From NCBI GenBank assembly GCA_044222225.1, contig JBGANR010000022.1:1-64000 (forward strand): 64,000 nt of DNA. The letters run 5' to 3'. Made by a program: the position numbers and the translations under genes. Under the pieces are notes generated by a model, which made no database searches, was not told the DNA's origin, and saw nothing but the letters and a program-made list of their open reading frames with translations. Position 1 is the stretch's first letter. Every line of letters begins with the position of its first letter. Source of the DNA: JBGANR01 sp044222225 (GTDB lineage Bacteria > Actinomycetota > Actinomycetes > Mycobacteriales > Mycobacteriaceae). Shown one piece after another: positions 1 through 8,426 of this stretch.

Positions 1-1
1 C

Positions 2-142
2 CTGCTCGACGGCCGCTGCCTCGACGCGCCGGGCGTCTCGATCCCGGTCTACGACACCCGGATCACGCTGGACGGCACGGTGTTCGTGGCGAACTCGCCG
101 GAGATCCGCTTCGGCTATCGGCCGCGGCCGGTCTCGGTGTGA
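2..142 (+). CDS. nirD: Nitrite reductase small subunit, C-terminal end (partial)
   Basis: Only the last 46 codons lie in the window, in frame from base 2 to the TGA at 140-142. The residues include DGRCLDAPGVSIPVYDTRI and then LDGTVFVAN. This resembles the C-terminal strand region of the Rieske-fold small subunit of assimilatory NADH nitrite reductase, where a GRCLDDP-type segment is followed by a short VRV..DG.V.V strand. NirD works with the sirohaem protein NirB to reduce nitrite to ammonium. The nearby sirohydrochlorin chelatase-like, HemD and NarK genes support the call. The Rieske ligands would lie upstream and are not visible, so this rests on about 30 residues plus context. Confidence 0.65.
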   Translation: MLDGRCLDAPGVSIPVYDTRITLDGTVFVANSPEIRFGYRPRPVSV

Positions 143-438
143 AGTCTAAGTACGTGAAGCAAGTATCGACGGAACTCTGCCCACGGTAGATCTCGATCGC
201 TGAGGAACTGTATGAGGTCCAAGACATTCATGCTCTAGGCCAACAGTCGCTCTAGACCTCCGCCGCAGGTCCAGGGTCCCAGTAACCATCGTTGAGATGG
301 GCGACTTTCGAATAAACCTGAAAATCGGCAGCGTGGCGTGCGGAACCGAAAAGGGAAATCTACGGAGGACACCCACATCAGCCAGAGGTTGATATCAACG
401 CGTCTCTATAGAGACGAGGCATAGGGCAGTCGTTCAGC
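143..438. other. Intergenic region without recognisable gene
   Basis: This stretch has lower G+C than its surroundings. A 76-codon frame on the minus strand has no recognisable motif and no ribosome binding site. I see no tRNA, no insertion-sequence ends and no clear terminator after nirD. It is the left part of an AT-richer islet running to about 1,160. Confidence 0.5.
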
Positions 439-672
439 CTACTCGTCGTCCATCCACTCTTTGTGAATGAGACTCCTCAGATTTTTCATCGCATCGAGTT
501 GCCCAAGTCGACTTGCATATTCATCGAGACCGAAGGTCACTCGAATAGGATCGTCGCCCGAGTACCGAAGACCACGTGCCGCATGCAACACGGAGTCCGG
601 CGAAATGCGGTATCCATCCGCGAGAGCACCTAAATACCCTTTGACGACGGCTTCATACTCGCTCTGGTGCAT
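439..672 (-). CDS. Small hypothetical protein, possible partner of the upstream small ORF
   Basis: This 77-residue protein starts at ATG 672, directly after the TAG of the 99-codon frame at 673-972, so the two would be translationally coupled. It is mildly acidic (ends KEWMDDE) and looks helical, with no transmembrane segment. I do not recognise a family. Codon use is less G+C-biased at third positions than in the flanking metabolic genes, which fits acquired DNA. Small acidic proteins placed right after a cysteine-rich small protein can be immunity proteins, but that is only a guess here. Confidence 0.45.
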   Translation of the reverse strand: MHQSEYEAVVKGYLGALADGYRISPDSVLHAARGLRYSGDDPIRVTFGLDEYASRLGQLDAMKNLRSLIHKEWMDDE

Positions 673-972
673 CTAATATCTCACTACTCCTTTGGCTGAT
701 ACTATCGGTACAGTTGTCACTCCCAGTATTTCCGGGACTCGCACAGACTTGCCCTTTCGCAGCGCGTGCAGTGCAGCCATCCTCCGATCCCTTGCATGCC
801 CTCGACCGTTGCAGCTCTGATATTCGAACAGCGGCCTGAAGCACTTCTTACACTTCTGTCCATGCATGGCCATCCGCCTTCTTTCGATCTCGGCGATGCT
901 CCATACCGGTGCCAAATTTTCCCACAGACCACCGGAAGAACAACGGCGGTTTCTGACATTGATGTAGCACAC
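673..972 (-). CDS. Small hypothetical cysteine-containing protein
   Basis: This 99-codon frame begins at GTG 972; an inner ATG (before AMHGQKCKKC) is an alternative start. It has a CKKC pair at about residues 41-44 and further cysteines near both ends, then a basic region (GRGHARDRRMAALHALRKGK). The paired cysteines could bind zinc, as in HNH-type nucleases, but I cannot point to a complete HNH motif. There is no strong ribosome binding site. It abuts the 77-residue gene without a gap. Overlapping frames on the same strand make this call uncertain. Confidence 0.3.
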   Translation of the reverse strand: MCYINVRNRRCSSGGLWENLAPVWSIAEIERRRMAMHGQKCKKCFRPLFEYQSCNGRGHARDRRMAALHALRKGKSVRVPEILGVTTVPIVSAKGVVRY

Positions 973-999
973 ATTACATGCAGCGTGCCAAGTAACTGA

Positions 1000-1158
1000 A
1001 TATGTATAAGTGTCGACAACCCTAAGCGTAAGACCAATGCGCAGGTCCGGTCGTATCTGTTCGGTGATACCGCTCAGACGGAAGTCTTAGACACCCGTAT
1101 CGTCGCGTTCAACGAGGTGGCGGCGGCGGCACTCCGACATCACGTCGCGCCGTACTAG
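1000..1158 (+). pseudogene. Possible 3' remnant of an unidentified gene
   Basis: After a TGA at 997, the frame is open from 1000 to a TAG at 1156-1158 and encodes about 52 residues, including DTRIVAFNEVAAAALRHHVA. It contains no ATG, GTG or TTG that could start it, yet its composition looks protein-like. It may be the surviving 3' end of a gene lost when the islet at about 143-1,000 was inserted or rearranged. I cannot name the parent family. Confidence 0.2.
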
Positions 1159-1170
1159 CCGGTCCGGCCT

Positions 1171-1881
1171 TTACGCCACCGAAACCAGCGCCGCGTGCCG
1201 CCGACGCAGGCACGCTAACCGGACAACAGTCGGGTGCAACCCCAGCGGCGCCGCGACGACGTCCGCGCCGGCCTCGTACAGCCGGCCCTGGAACAGGCCG
1301 TCCGCCAGCAGATACGACGCGACCGCCACCCGCCGCGCTCCGCCGCCCCGAATCCGGGCGACGACATCGGCGACGGCAGGATAGCCCGAGCCGTTGCGAC
1401 ACGGTGCCGCGAAACCGATCGAGACGCGTCGTCCGACCAACGCCGAGAGCATCGCGGCGGCAGCACGGACCTCCCCCTGGGCCGCGGCGTCGGACGTGCC
1501 GGCAGCGGCCAACACGACGTCGTCCGACGGTCGCCAACCCGCCTCGAGCAGTCGGTCGAGCATGGCCCGGGCCAGTTCCGGCGACGGGCCGAGCGCCGGG
1601 GTCACCGTCACGTCCGGCCGCCCCGATGCCCTGACGTGCGCGGGGACGTCGGCGCGGACGTGGTAACCGCTGGACAGGAACGCCGGGACGAGGACGACGG
1701 GCCCGTCGCCGACCGTCGCGAGGGCTTCGCTCGGCGTCGGCCCCAGGACGTCGACGAACGCGACATGCACGGGACCTGCGAGGACACCGGACATCCGGGC
1801 CGCCAGATCGCCGATCATCTGGACGCCGCGGGCGTTCCGCGTGCCGTGGGCGACGAGCAGCGTCGTCGAGCGTGGCGCCAT
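1171..1881 (-). CDS. Sirohydrochlorin chelatase-like protein (CbiX/SirB family)
   Basis: This 236-residue protein shows the two-lobed chelatase pattern: an N-terminal LLVAHGTRN motif (the histidine is the metal/porphyrin-binding residue in CbiX/SirB proteins) and the downstream AFLSSGYHVRADVP segment with a second histidine. These enzymes insert cobalt or iron into sirohydrochlorin. Beside nitrite reductase, the likely product is sirohaem. ATG 1881 shares one base with the TGA of the upstream hemD gene and has a GAGGGGAG ribosome binding site; GTG 1884 is an alternative. It is the last gene of a narK-hemD-cbiX run and matches the M. tuberculosis Rv0259c-Rv0261c order as I remember it. Confidence 0.8.
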   Translation of the reverse strand: MAPRSTTLLVAHGTRNARGVQMIGDLAARMSGVLAGPVHVAFVDVLGPTPSEALATVGDGPVVLVPAFLSSGYHVRADVPAHVRASGRPDVTVTPALGPSPELARAMLDRLLEAGWRPSDDVVLAAAGTSDAAAQGEVRAAAAMLSALVGRRVSIGFAAPCRNGSGYPAVADVVARIRGGGARRVAVASYLLADGLFQGRLYEAGADVVAAPLGLHPTVVRLACLRRRHAALVSVA

Positions 1882-3083
1882 CACGCACTCCCCTCGTCGA
1901 CCGCGAGCCGGTAGCCACGCTTGACCACGGTGGCCACCAGTTCTTTGACACCGAGCTGCGCCCGCAGCCTGCCGACGGCCGCCTCGACGGCGTGCGGATC
2001 GTCGACGCCGAGCGCGTCTTGCAGATCGTCCCTGCTCACGACGCTGCCGGGCGTCCGCGCGAGCACCCGCAGCAGCTGCAGCGAGTTCGGCGACAGCTCC
2101 CGGATCTCGCCGTCGACGACGGCGGCCCGGGCCCGCACGCCGAGCCGATGCCCGGCGACCGGCAGCTCGGGTCGCCGGCGCGGCAGCTCGTCGGCGACCA
2201 GCCGGGCGAGCGCCCCGAGCCGCATCCGCTCCGGCGTGATCGAGGCGATCCCGGCCCGCTGCAACGGGCTGGCCGTCACCGGTCCGACGCAGAACGGCAG
2301 CACCGGGCCCGACAGCGACCGGCTGACCCCCTCCGACAGCCGCCGCTCCGCCGCCCGCATGAGGAACGACGCGACCGCCGGCGCCGACGTGAACGTCACG
2401 GCGTCGACCCTGGCCAGCGCGACGTCGTCGACGAGAGCGTCGAGTGCGGTCGTGTCGGCCGGCGGTTCCCAGCGATACACCGGGACGGCAACGACGTCAC
2501 CACCGAGTTCGGCGAGTCCGTCGAGGAAGCCGGGCGTCGGATCCCAGTCGTCGGTGGCGCCGTGCAACTGGACGGCGACGCGCCGGCCGGCCAGGTCGTC
2601 GGCGGTGAGATGGGCCAGCACCTCCGCCGAGGACTCCGACGCCGGCGACCACTCCTCGCGCAAACCCGCAGCGCGCAGCGCGCCCGTCGGCTTGGGCCCC
2701 CGGGAGATGACGCGGGCCGTCGACAACGCCGCGAGCAGCGGTTCGGCCAGGCCCCAGCCGTCGGCGGCCTCGATCCAGCCGCGAAAGCCGATGCCGGTCG
2801 TCGCGATGAGCAGGTCGGGCGGCGACGCGATGAGTTCGTCGGTGACGGCGCGCAGCCGGACATCGTCCGAGAGCGGCACCATCGAGATCGCGGCGGCCGA
2901 GACGACGTCGGCGCCGCGCCGGCGCAACAGCGTCTCGAACTCGTCGGCGCGCCGCGCGGCCGTGATGGCCACGGTGAATCCGGTGAGCGACGCCGCCGGA
3001 CCGCCCCCGACGTCGCCCGGCCTCGCGTCCGGCCCGCTCACGTCGGTTCCCCTGCTCGTCGCATCACCACGACAGCTTGCCAT
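1881..3083 (-). CDS. hemD: Uroporphyrinogen-III synthase fused to a winged-helix DNA-binding domain
   Basis: This 400-residue protein has a HemD domain over about residues 25-275 (starting TGFTVAITAARRADEFETLLRRRGADVV) followed by an OmpR-type winged helix over about 300-395 (ending VATVVKRGYRLAVDE). HemD cyclises hydroxymethylbilane to uroporphyrinogen III, the precursor of sirohaem. The appended DNA-binding domain suggests it also regulates transcription, and such fusions are found beside nitrite and nitrate genes in actinobacteria. Start ATG 3083 was chosen for its GGGAGGGG ribosome binding site; the frame is open further upstream but into narK. It overlaps the chelatase gene and lies 49 bases after narK, so one transcript is likely. 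Confidence 0.85.
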   Translation of the reverse strand: MASCRGDATSRGTDVSGPDARPGDVGGGPAASLTGFTVAITAARRADEFETLLRRRGADVVSAAAISMVPLSDDVRLRAVTDELIASPPDLLIATTGIGFRGWIEAADGWGLAEPLLAALSTARVISRGPKPTGALRAAGLREEWSPASESSAEVLAHLTADDLAGRRVAVQLHGATDDWDPTPGFLDGLAELGGDVVAVPVYRWEPPADTTALDALVDDVALARVDAVTFTSAPAVASFLMRAAERRLSEGVSRSLSGPVLPFCVGPVTASPLQRAGIASITPERMRLGALARLVADELPRRRPELPVAGHRLGVRARAAVVDGEIRELSPNSLQLLRVLARTPGSVVSRDDLQDALGVDDPHAVEAAVGRLRAQLGVKELVATVVKRGYRLAVDEGSA

Positions 3084-3132
3084 GACGCCGCCGCGGCCCC
3101 TCCCGGCCGCGGCGGACGTCACAGTCGGGCGC

Positions 3133-4557
3133 TCAGCCACGCGCCGGCTCCGGGGCCGCCCGGCCCGCCGTCCGAAAAGCACCGGCCTCGACCGGCATCC
3201 GGACGTACCACCGCCAGGTGACGTAGGCCGCCAGCACGTAGAACCCGCCGAAGACCCAGAACGCCACCGTCGCCGAGCCGCTGCTCTGGTACGACGCCCG
3301 CAGGACCAGGTTGATCGCGACACCGCCGAGGCCGCCGACCGCACCGGCGATCCCGATGACGGCGCCGGACATCGACCGCGAATAGTGCGCACGCGTCGCC
3401 TCGTCGGCGTCGAGCGAACGGGCCGCGGCGTCGAAGATCGACGGGATCATCTTGTAGACCGAGCCGTTGCCCAGGCCGCTGAGCAGGAACAAGACGATGA
3501 AGCCCGCGACATAGGCGATCATCGTCGCGCCGGTGGGCGCCGCCGAACCCGTCGAGGCCGCGGCGATGAGCACACCCGCCCCGGCGATCATCCCGCCGAA
3601 CACCCACAGCGTCACCCGGCCGCCACCGATGCGGTCGGCGAGCCGACCGCCGTAGACGCGGGAGAGCGACCCGAGCAACGGGCCGAGGAAGGCGATCTGA
3701 GCAGCGTGCAGCGACGCCTGCGCCGCCGGCTCGCCGCCGGCCCTGAACGTCAGCTGCAGCACCTGACCGAAGGCGAAGGAGAAGCCGATGAACGACCCGA
3801 ACGTACCGATGTAGAGGAGTGAGACGAGCCAGGTGTCCTTGTGCCGCAGCGACGCACGCATCGCCGCCGTGTCGACCGTTCGGGCGTCGAGATTGTCCAT
3901 GTACAGCGCCGCGCCGATGCCGGCGACGGCCAGCAGCACGAGGTAGACCGCGCAGACCCAGTACGGTTCCCGATCGCCTGCCATCGCGATGACCAGCAGC
4001 CCGACGAGTTGCACGGCGGGCACACCGATGTTGCCGCCGCCCGCGTTGAGCCCGAGCGCCGCACCCTTGAGCCGCTGCGGGAAGAACGCGTTGATGTTGG
4101 TCATCGACGAGGCGAAGTTGCCCCCGCCGAAACCGGTCAGCGCGGCGCACAGCAGGTACACCCACAGCGGCTGCCCCGGGTTCGCGAGGATGACGATCGT
4201 CGCGACCACCGGGATCGCCAGCACGAACGCCGAGAAGATCGTCCAGTTCCGGCCGCCGAAGCGCGCCGTCGCCAGCGTGTACGGCAGCCGCAGCAGCGAG
4301 CCGATGAGCGTCGCCGTCGCACCGATGAGGAACTTGTCGCCGGCCGAGAGCCCGTAGACGGCCTCCGGCATGAACAGCACCATCACCGACCACAACGACC
4401 ACACCGAGAAGCCGACGTGCTCGGCGATCACCGACCAGATGAGATTTCGCCGCGCGATCCGTGCGCCGCCCGCCTCCCAGGCGGCGACGTCCTCGGGGTC
4501 CCAGTTCGTGATCGTGCGAGATCGGATTCGCGATCCGGTTGATTCCGCAAGCTCCAT
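3133..4557 (-). CDS. narK: Nitrate/nitrite transporter, NarK family (MFS)
   Basis: This 474-residue protein has twelve predicted membrane segments. The nitrate-porter signature appears twice: GFGGGNFASSMTNINAFFPQ in the N half, followed by GLNAGGGNIGV, and a GAVIGIAGAVGGLGG stretch in the C half. The arginine of the MFS loop motif is present in the SLLRLPYTLATARFGGRNW region. It moves nitrate in or exchanges it for nitrite across the cytoplasmic membrane. It is first in the minus-strand run before the HemD and chelatase genes and beside the molybdenum-cofactor block needed by nitrate reductase. Confidence 0.9.
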   Translation of the reverse strand: MELAESTGSRIRSRTITNWDPEDVAAWEAGGARIARRNLIWSVIAEHVGFSVWSLWSVMVLFMPEAVYGLSAGDKFLIGATATLIGSLLRLPYTLATARFGGRNWTIFSAFVLAIPVVATIVILANPGQPLWVYLLCAALTGFGGGNFASSMTNINAFFPQRLKGAALGLNAGGGNIGVPAVQLVGLLVIAMAGDREPYWVCAVYLVLLAVAGIGAALYMDNLDARTVDTAAMRASLRHKDTWLVSLLYIGTFGSFIGFSFAFGQVLQLTFRAGGEPAAQASLHAAQIAFLGPLLGSLSRVYGGRLADRIGGGRVTLWVFGGMIAGAGVLIAAASTGSAAPTGATMIAYVAGFIVLFLLSGLGNGSVYKMIPSIFDAAARSLDADEATRAHYSRSMSGAVIGIAGAVGGLGGVAINLVLRASYQSSGSATVAFWVFGGFYVLAAYVTWRWYVRMPVEAGAFRTAGRAAPEPARG

Positions 4558-4660
4558 GATGTCGCCCTTCCCTCCTCCGTGGTCCCGGCCGATCGCCTCG
4601 GCGGCCGGTCGATGAGAAGGACGGTAGGGACGCGATGTTGCCCCGCGACGGCATGCGGTG

Positions 4661-4672
4661 TCACGGTCGTGA
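4661..4672. promoter_or_regulatory. Short inverted repeat upstream of narK
   Basis: The bases TCACG-GT-CGTGA form an inverted repeat about 105 bases upstream of the narK start, in the 180-base space between narK and modC. It could be an operator for a nitrogen or nitrate regulator (the HemD-winged-helix protein and GlnR are candidates), but it does not match a consensus I can state with certainty. Confidence 0.25.
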
Positions 4673-4737
4673 ATTCGTGCTCACCGCCCGCAGGCTCCGG
4701 CGGTGAGGTGCGCCGGCCGGCGGCGAAACGCCTCTGA

Positions 4738-5499
4738 TCAGCGCGGACACCGGCACGGGCCGGGTGTGACGCACGTCGCGCCGAGGGCGTCGAGCTCAGC
4801 CGCGTCATGGCTGACGACGAACACCGCGGCCCCGGAGCGCGCGGCGAGGGCGAGGATCTCGGCCCGCAGGGCGTCGCGCCCGGCGGCGTCGACGGCCGTC
4901 GTCGGCTCGTCGAGCAGCAGCAGCATCGGTTCGACGGCCAGGGCGCGGGCGAGCGCGACCCGCTGCCGCTGCCCGCCGGAGAGCGCGGCCGGCCGGCGGT
5001 GCGCGATATCCGCGACGCCGACGCGCCGCAGCCAGGCGTCAGCCGTGTCGCGCCCGGCCGTCCGTCGACGCGGGGATGTCCACAAGGCGCCGGGCCGACG
5101 CCTCGCGCGCAACCCGAGCGCGACGTTGTCGCGCGCCGACAGATGCGGCACGAGTCGCGGCTCCTGGAAGAGGACGCCGAGCCCGCGTTCCTCAGGCGGC
5201 ACGTGCACGGCTGCCGAGGCGGCGTCGCCGGCCGACGCCATCGGCGAGCTCAACCGCCTGCCGGCCACGTCGACGTATCCGGCCGCCACCGGCTCCAGTC
5301 CGGCGATCGCTCGCAGGCAGGTCGTCTTGCCGGCGCCGTTCGGCCCGACGAGGCCGCCGATCGCCCCGGGCTCCAGCCGGACGTCGAGGCTCCCCGCGAA
5401 CTCGCCGCGGTGTACGCAGAAGGCCGCGTCGAGGGCGACCGATCCCGGCGCGGCGTCATCACCGGGCGTCGGCGCGCCGGCCACGTCGGCGCGCGTCAT
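4738..5499 (-). CDS. modC: Molybdate ABC transporter ATP-binding protein (short form)
   Basis: This 253-residue ABC ATPase has Walker A GPNGAGKTT, Q-loop FQEPRLVPHLS, signature LSGGQRQRVALARAL, Walker B LLLLDEPTTAVD and H-loop VVSHD. ATG 5499 overlaps the TGA of modB. The protein ends shortly after the H-loop, so the C-terminal molybdate-binding TOBE domain of typical ModC (about 350 residues) is missing. It energises molybdate import with ModA and ModB. It is the last gene of the moaA-moaD-modA-modB-modC run. Confidence 0.88.
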   Translation of the reverse strand: MTRADVAGAPTPGDDAAPGSVALDAAFCVHRGEFAGSLDVRLEPGAIGGLVGPNGAGKTTCLRAIAGLEPVAAGYVDVAGRRLSSPMASAGDAASAAVHVPPEERGLGVLFQEPRLVPHLSARDNVALGLRARRRPGALWTSPRRRTAGRDTADAWLRRVGVADIAHRRPAALSGGQRQRVALARALAVEPMLLLLDEPTTAVDAAGRDALRAEILALAARSGAAVFVVSHDAAELDALGATCVTPGPCRCPR

Positions 5500-6347
5500 C
5501 GCGTCACCGCCGCGACGACACCGGGAATCCAGCGACCCCGGAAGGCGACGAGCACCGCCAGGCTCGCGGCGATGAGCGCGACGGACAGCGCGACGGCCGT
5601 CTCGTCGTCACGCTGCAGCGCGAGATAGATCGCGAGCGGCATCGTCTGCGTCTTGCCCGCGACGTTCCCGGCGAAGGTGATCGTGGCGCCGAACTCGCCG
5701 AGCGCGCGGGCGAAGCACATCGCGGCGCCCGCGCCGATCGCCGGGGCGACGGCGGGCAGCGTCACACGCCGGAACAGGAAGCCCGGCCTCCCGCCGTGCA
5801 CACGCACCGCCTCCTCGACGCCGACGTCCCGGGACCGGAACGCCGATTCGACGGCGACGACGAGGAACGGCATCGCGACGACGACCTGCGCGATGACGAC
5901 GCCGGTGAACGAATAGGTGGGCACCCAGCCGAAGACCGCGTCCAGGTGGCGGCCGAGCAGCCCACGCCGGCCCAGCAGCGCCAGCAACGCCGCGCCGACG
6001 ACGACCGGCGGCAGCAGCATCGGCACGACCACCGCGAGGCGGACGGCGGTCGCGCCCCGGAATCCGGTCGCGAGCGTCGCCGCGAGCGGCACCCCGAACA
6101 GCACGGCGATGCCCGTCGCGACGCCTGCCGACGACACCGACAGCCACAGCGCCTCACGTGCCGTCGGCTCGGCGACCAGCGAGAGCCAACGCGTCCACGG
6201 CGCCCGGACGAGCAGCGCGAACAACGGCGCGACGAGGACGAGCGCCGCGAGTGCGCCCAGGATCACGACCGTCCGCGGCGGTCCCGGCGGCGACGCCCCC
6301 GGAACTCGGCGCGCACCGGTCAGCGATCCCGGGCGCGGCGACGTCAC
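5496..6347 (-). CDS. modB: Molybdate ABC transporter permease
   Basis: The 283-residue product has about five to six membrane segments and the EAA-loop signature (EEAVRVHGGRPGFLFRRVTLP), then ARALGEFGATITFAGN, which is typical of ModB/CysT permeases. It starts at GTG 6347, whose GTGA overlaps the modA stop; the frame is open further upstream, but that part is arginine-rich antisense-like sequence over modA and was excluded. Its TGA overlaps the modC ATG. It forms the membrane channel for molybdate. Confidence 0.9.
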   Translation of the reverse strand: MTSPRPGSLTGARRVPGASPPGPPRTVVILGALAALVLVAPLFALLVRAPWTRWLSLVAEPTAREALWLSVSSAGVATGIAVLFGVPLAATLATGFRGATAVRLAVVVPMLLPPVVVGAALLALLGRRGLLGRHLDAVFGWVPTYSFTGVVIAQVVVAMPFLVVAVESAFRSRDVGVEEAVRVHGGRPGFLFRRVTLPAVAPAIGAGAAMCFARALGEFGATITFAGNVAGKTQTMPLAIYLALQRDDETAVALSVALIAASLAVLVAFRGRWIPGVVAAVTR

Positions 6348-7066
6348 GGCACGCCGAACCCGGCGTCGGTGAGGATCCGGCGCCCCTCCTCGGAGAGCAG
6401 CAGATCGCGGAAACCGGTGCCCGCGTCGGTGAGAGCCGACGCCGGGTAGCGCGACGGCGACGTCCCGGCTAGCGGGATCGTCCGCACCTTCGCCCCGGCC
6501 GAGCGCGCGTCGGTGGCGTAGACGATCCCGCCGTCGGCCTCGCCGCTGGTCACCTGTGCGAGCGTGGCCCGCACGTCGGCGGCGCGGCTGGTCGGCTTCG
6601 GCGTGATGTTCGCCGCGGCGAGCGCCTTGTCGGCCGCCGCGCCGCACGGCACCTCGCTCGCGCAGAGCACGGTGCGGACGTCGGTGCGACCGAAGTCCGC
6701 CAGACCCTTGACGGCCTCGTTGCCGGCCGGCGCGACGATGACGAGCGAATTGGTGGCGACCACCCGTGGATCGCGCGCGACACCCGCCGAGACGGCGCCG
6801 TCCATCGTGGCGGTGTCGGCGGTGACGAGCACGTCCGCCTTCTCCCCCTCACGCAGCCGCCGCACGAGCGCCGAGGACGCGGCGGTATCCACCTCCACCT
6901 TCGTCCCCGCATGATCGCGCTCGTACGCGGCGACCAGCGGCTTCATGACGTCGACGAGCGACGCGGCGGCCAGCACGCGGATCGTCGTCGTCTCCTCGTC
7001 GGAACCGCATCCGACGAGGCCGGCGGCGAGGACCACCGGCAACAACAGGGTCCACAAGCGCTTCAT
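6344..7066 (-). CDS. modA: Molybdate ABC transporter substrate-binding lipoprotein
   Basis: This 240-residue protein begins MKRLWTLLLPVVLAAGLVGC, a lipoprotein signal with lipobox LVGC, so it is anchored outside the membrane. IRVLAAASLVDVMKPL is the ModA N-terminal strand with the oxyanion-binding serines, and VATNSLVIVAPAG and DGGIVYATDA match the family core. Start ATG 7066 was chosen because it places the signal peptide at the N-terminus. It lies two bases after moaD, so it is co-transcribed with the cofactor genes. Confidence 0.92.
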   Translation of the reverse strand: MKRLWTLLLPVVLAAGLVGCGSDEETTTIRVLAAASLVDVMKPLVAAYERDHAGTKVEVDTAASSALVRRLREGEKADVLVTADTATMDGAVSAGVARDPRVVATNSLVIVAPAGNEAVKGLADFGRTDVRTVLCASEVPCGAAADKALAAANITPKPTSRAADVRATLAQVTSGEADGGIVYATDARSAGAKVRTIPLAGTSPSRYPASALTDAGTGFRDLLLSEEGRRILTDAGFGVP

Positions 7067-7068
7067 TC

Positions 7069-7320
7069 TCAGCCTCCGGCGAAAGGTGGTAGCAGATCGA
7101 CGCGTACCGAGACCGGATCGTCGTCGGCGCGCAGCAGCGTATCCCCGTCGAGGACGACGCACGCGCGCGCCGCCGCCGCGGCCTCGGCGCCGTGGCGACG
7201 CCCGACCGCGGCCCGCACCTCGCCGACCGTGCGTGCCGGGACGTCCAGCTCCTCCGCGGCGACACCCAACAGATCGGCGATCGACGCGAAGTACGTCACA
7301 TGCACGGAGAACTCAGCCAC
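7069..7320 (-). CDS. moaD: Molybdopterin synthase sulfur carrier subunit
   Basis: This 83-residue ubiquitin-like protein begins VAEFSVHVTYFASIADLLG and ends in Gly-Gly (PPFAGG), the C-terminus that carries the thiocarboxylate in MoaD. It partners MoaE, encoded at 10,624 on the other strand. GTG 7320 overlaps the end of moaA by eight bases. The frame is open upstream inside moaA, but the MoaD fold starts here. Confidence 0.9.
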   Translation of the reverse strand: MAEFSVHVTYFASIADLLGVAAEELDVPARTVGEVRAAVGRRHGAEAAAAARACVVLDGDTLLRADDDPVSVRVDLLPPFAGG

Positions 7321-8290
7321 CGATCGCCCCCATCGTCCGGCGCGGGTGACGCAGCAGGTCCAGCGCCGCGTGACCAGCGGATTTTCGGGCCGTGGCGAAC
7401 CGCCACAGCCGTGAGATCTCGGCGTCGTCGGCACCGCCGCGCAGAGCGCCGAGCAGGTCGATCTCGTCGTCGGAGAACAGACACGCCCGCACGCGTCCCT
7501 CGGCCGTGACCCGGGTGCGGTCGCAGGAGCGGCAGAACGAACGCGTCATCGACGCGATGACGCCGACCGTCGCCGGACCGCCGTCGACGAGCCACCGCTC
7601 GGCCGGCGCCCCGGGGTCGACGCGCCCGACCGGCGTCAGCACGTAGCGACGGCGCAGCTCGGTGAGGACGTCCGCGGCCGTGACGAGCGCGTCCGGCCGC
7701 CACGTGCCCTCCGCCTCCAGGGGCATGTTCTCGATGAAACGCAGCTCGACGCCCCGCTCCAGCGCCCAGGCGAGCAGGTCGGCGGCGCCGGGCAGCGTCT
7801 CGGGCAGCGCCACGGCGTTGACCTTGACCGGCGTCAGTCCGGCCGCGAGCGCCGCATCGACGCCCGCGGCGGCGTCCGCGAACCGGTTCCGTCTCGTGAC
7901 CTGCGCGAACACCTCCGCATCGACGGTGTCGAGCGAGATGTTGACGCGCGTCAGGCCGGCTTTCGCGAGGGCGGCCGCTCGCCGGGCGAGGCCGATCCCA
8001 TTGGTCGTCATCGACAACGGCAGCGTCGGATGCTCCGTGCGAAGCGCGGCCACGAGGTCTTCGAGGTCGCGGCGCACGAGGGGTTCGCCGCCGGTCAGCC
8101 GTACCTCGTGAATGCCCAGATCACGCACCGCGATACGGACTAGCCGGACGACCTCGTCGACTGAGAGCAGCGACTCACGCGGCAGCAGCGGCAGCCCCTC
8201 GGCGGGCATGCAGTAGCGGCATCGCAACGTGCATGCCTGCGTCAATGAGATCCGCAGGTCACGGGCCGCGCGACCGTAGCCGTCGAGCAT
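7313..8290 (-). CDS. moaA: GTP 3',8-cyclase (radical SAM molybdenum cofactor enzyme)
   Basis: This 325-residue protein has the radical SAM cluster motif CTLRCRYC near residues 20-27 (CX3CX2C), the S-adenosylmethionine-binding VRLTGGEPL, and the second 4Fe-4S site CRSCDRTRVTAEGRVRACLF. The MoaA C-terminal Gly-Gly is present (MGAIGG). It converts GTP to 3',8-cyclo-GTP, the first step of molybdenum cofactor synthesis, acting before MoaC. ATG 8290 has a GAGGG at suitable spacing; GTG 8344 would add 18 residues. It is divergent from moeA. Confidence 0.93.
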   Translation of the reverse strand: MLDGYGRAARDLRISLTQACTLRCRYCMPAEGLPLLPRESLLSVDEVVRLVRIAVRDLGIHEVRLTGGEPLVRRDLEDLVAALRTEHPTLPLSMTTNGIGLARRAAALAKAGLTRVNISLDTVDAEVFAQVTRRNRFADAAAGVDAALAAGLTPVKVNAVALPETLPGAADLLAWALERGVELRFIENMPLEAEGTWRPDALVTAADVLTELRRRYVLTPVGRVDPGAPAERWLVDGGPATVGVIASMTRSFCRSCDRTRVTAEGRVRACLFSDDEIDLLGALRGGADDAEISRLWRFATARKSAGHAALDLLRHPRRTMGAIGG

Positions 8291-8426
8291 CACGGCCGCG
8301 CCCTCGTCGGAACGCGACCCGGCTCGTTCCACCTGCACCGACACGGGGCTGATGCTACCGCCGACGTGCGACGTCTCGTCGCGGCGGCCGCACCGTCCAC
8401 CACAGCCCCGTCTAGAATCGCCCCCG

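Noticed and set aside
146..376. A 76-codon minus-strand frame in the nirD-proximal gap
   Set aside because: It has no motif, no ribosome binding site and random-looking composition.
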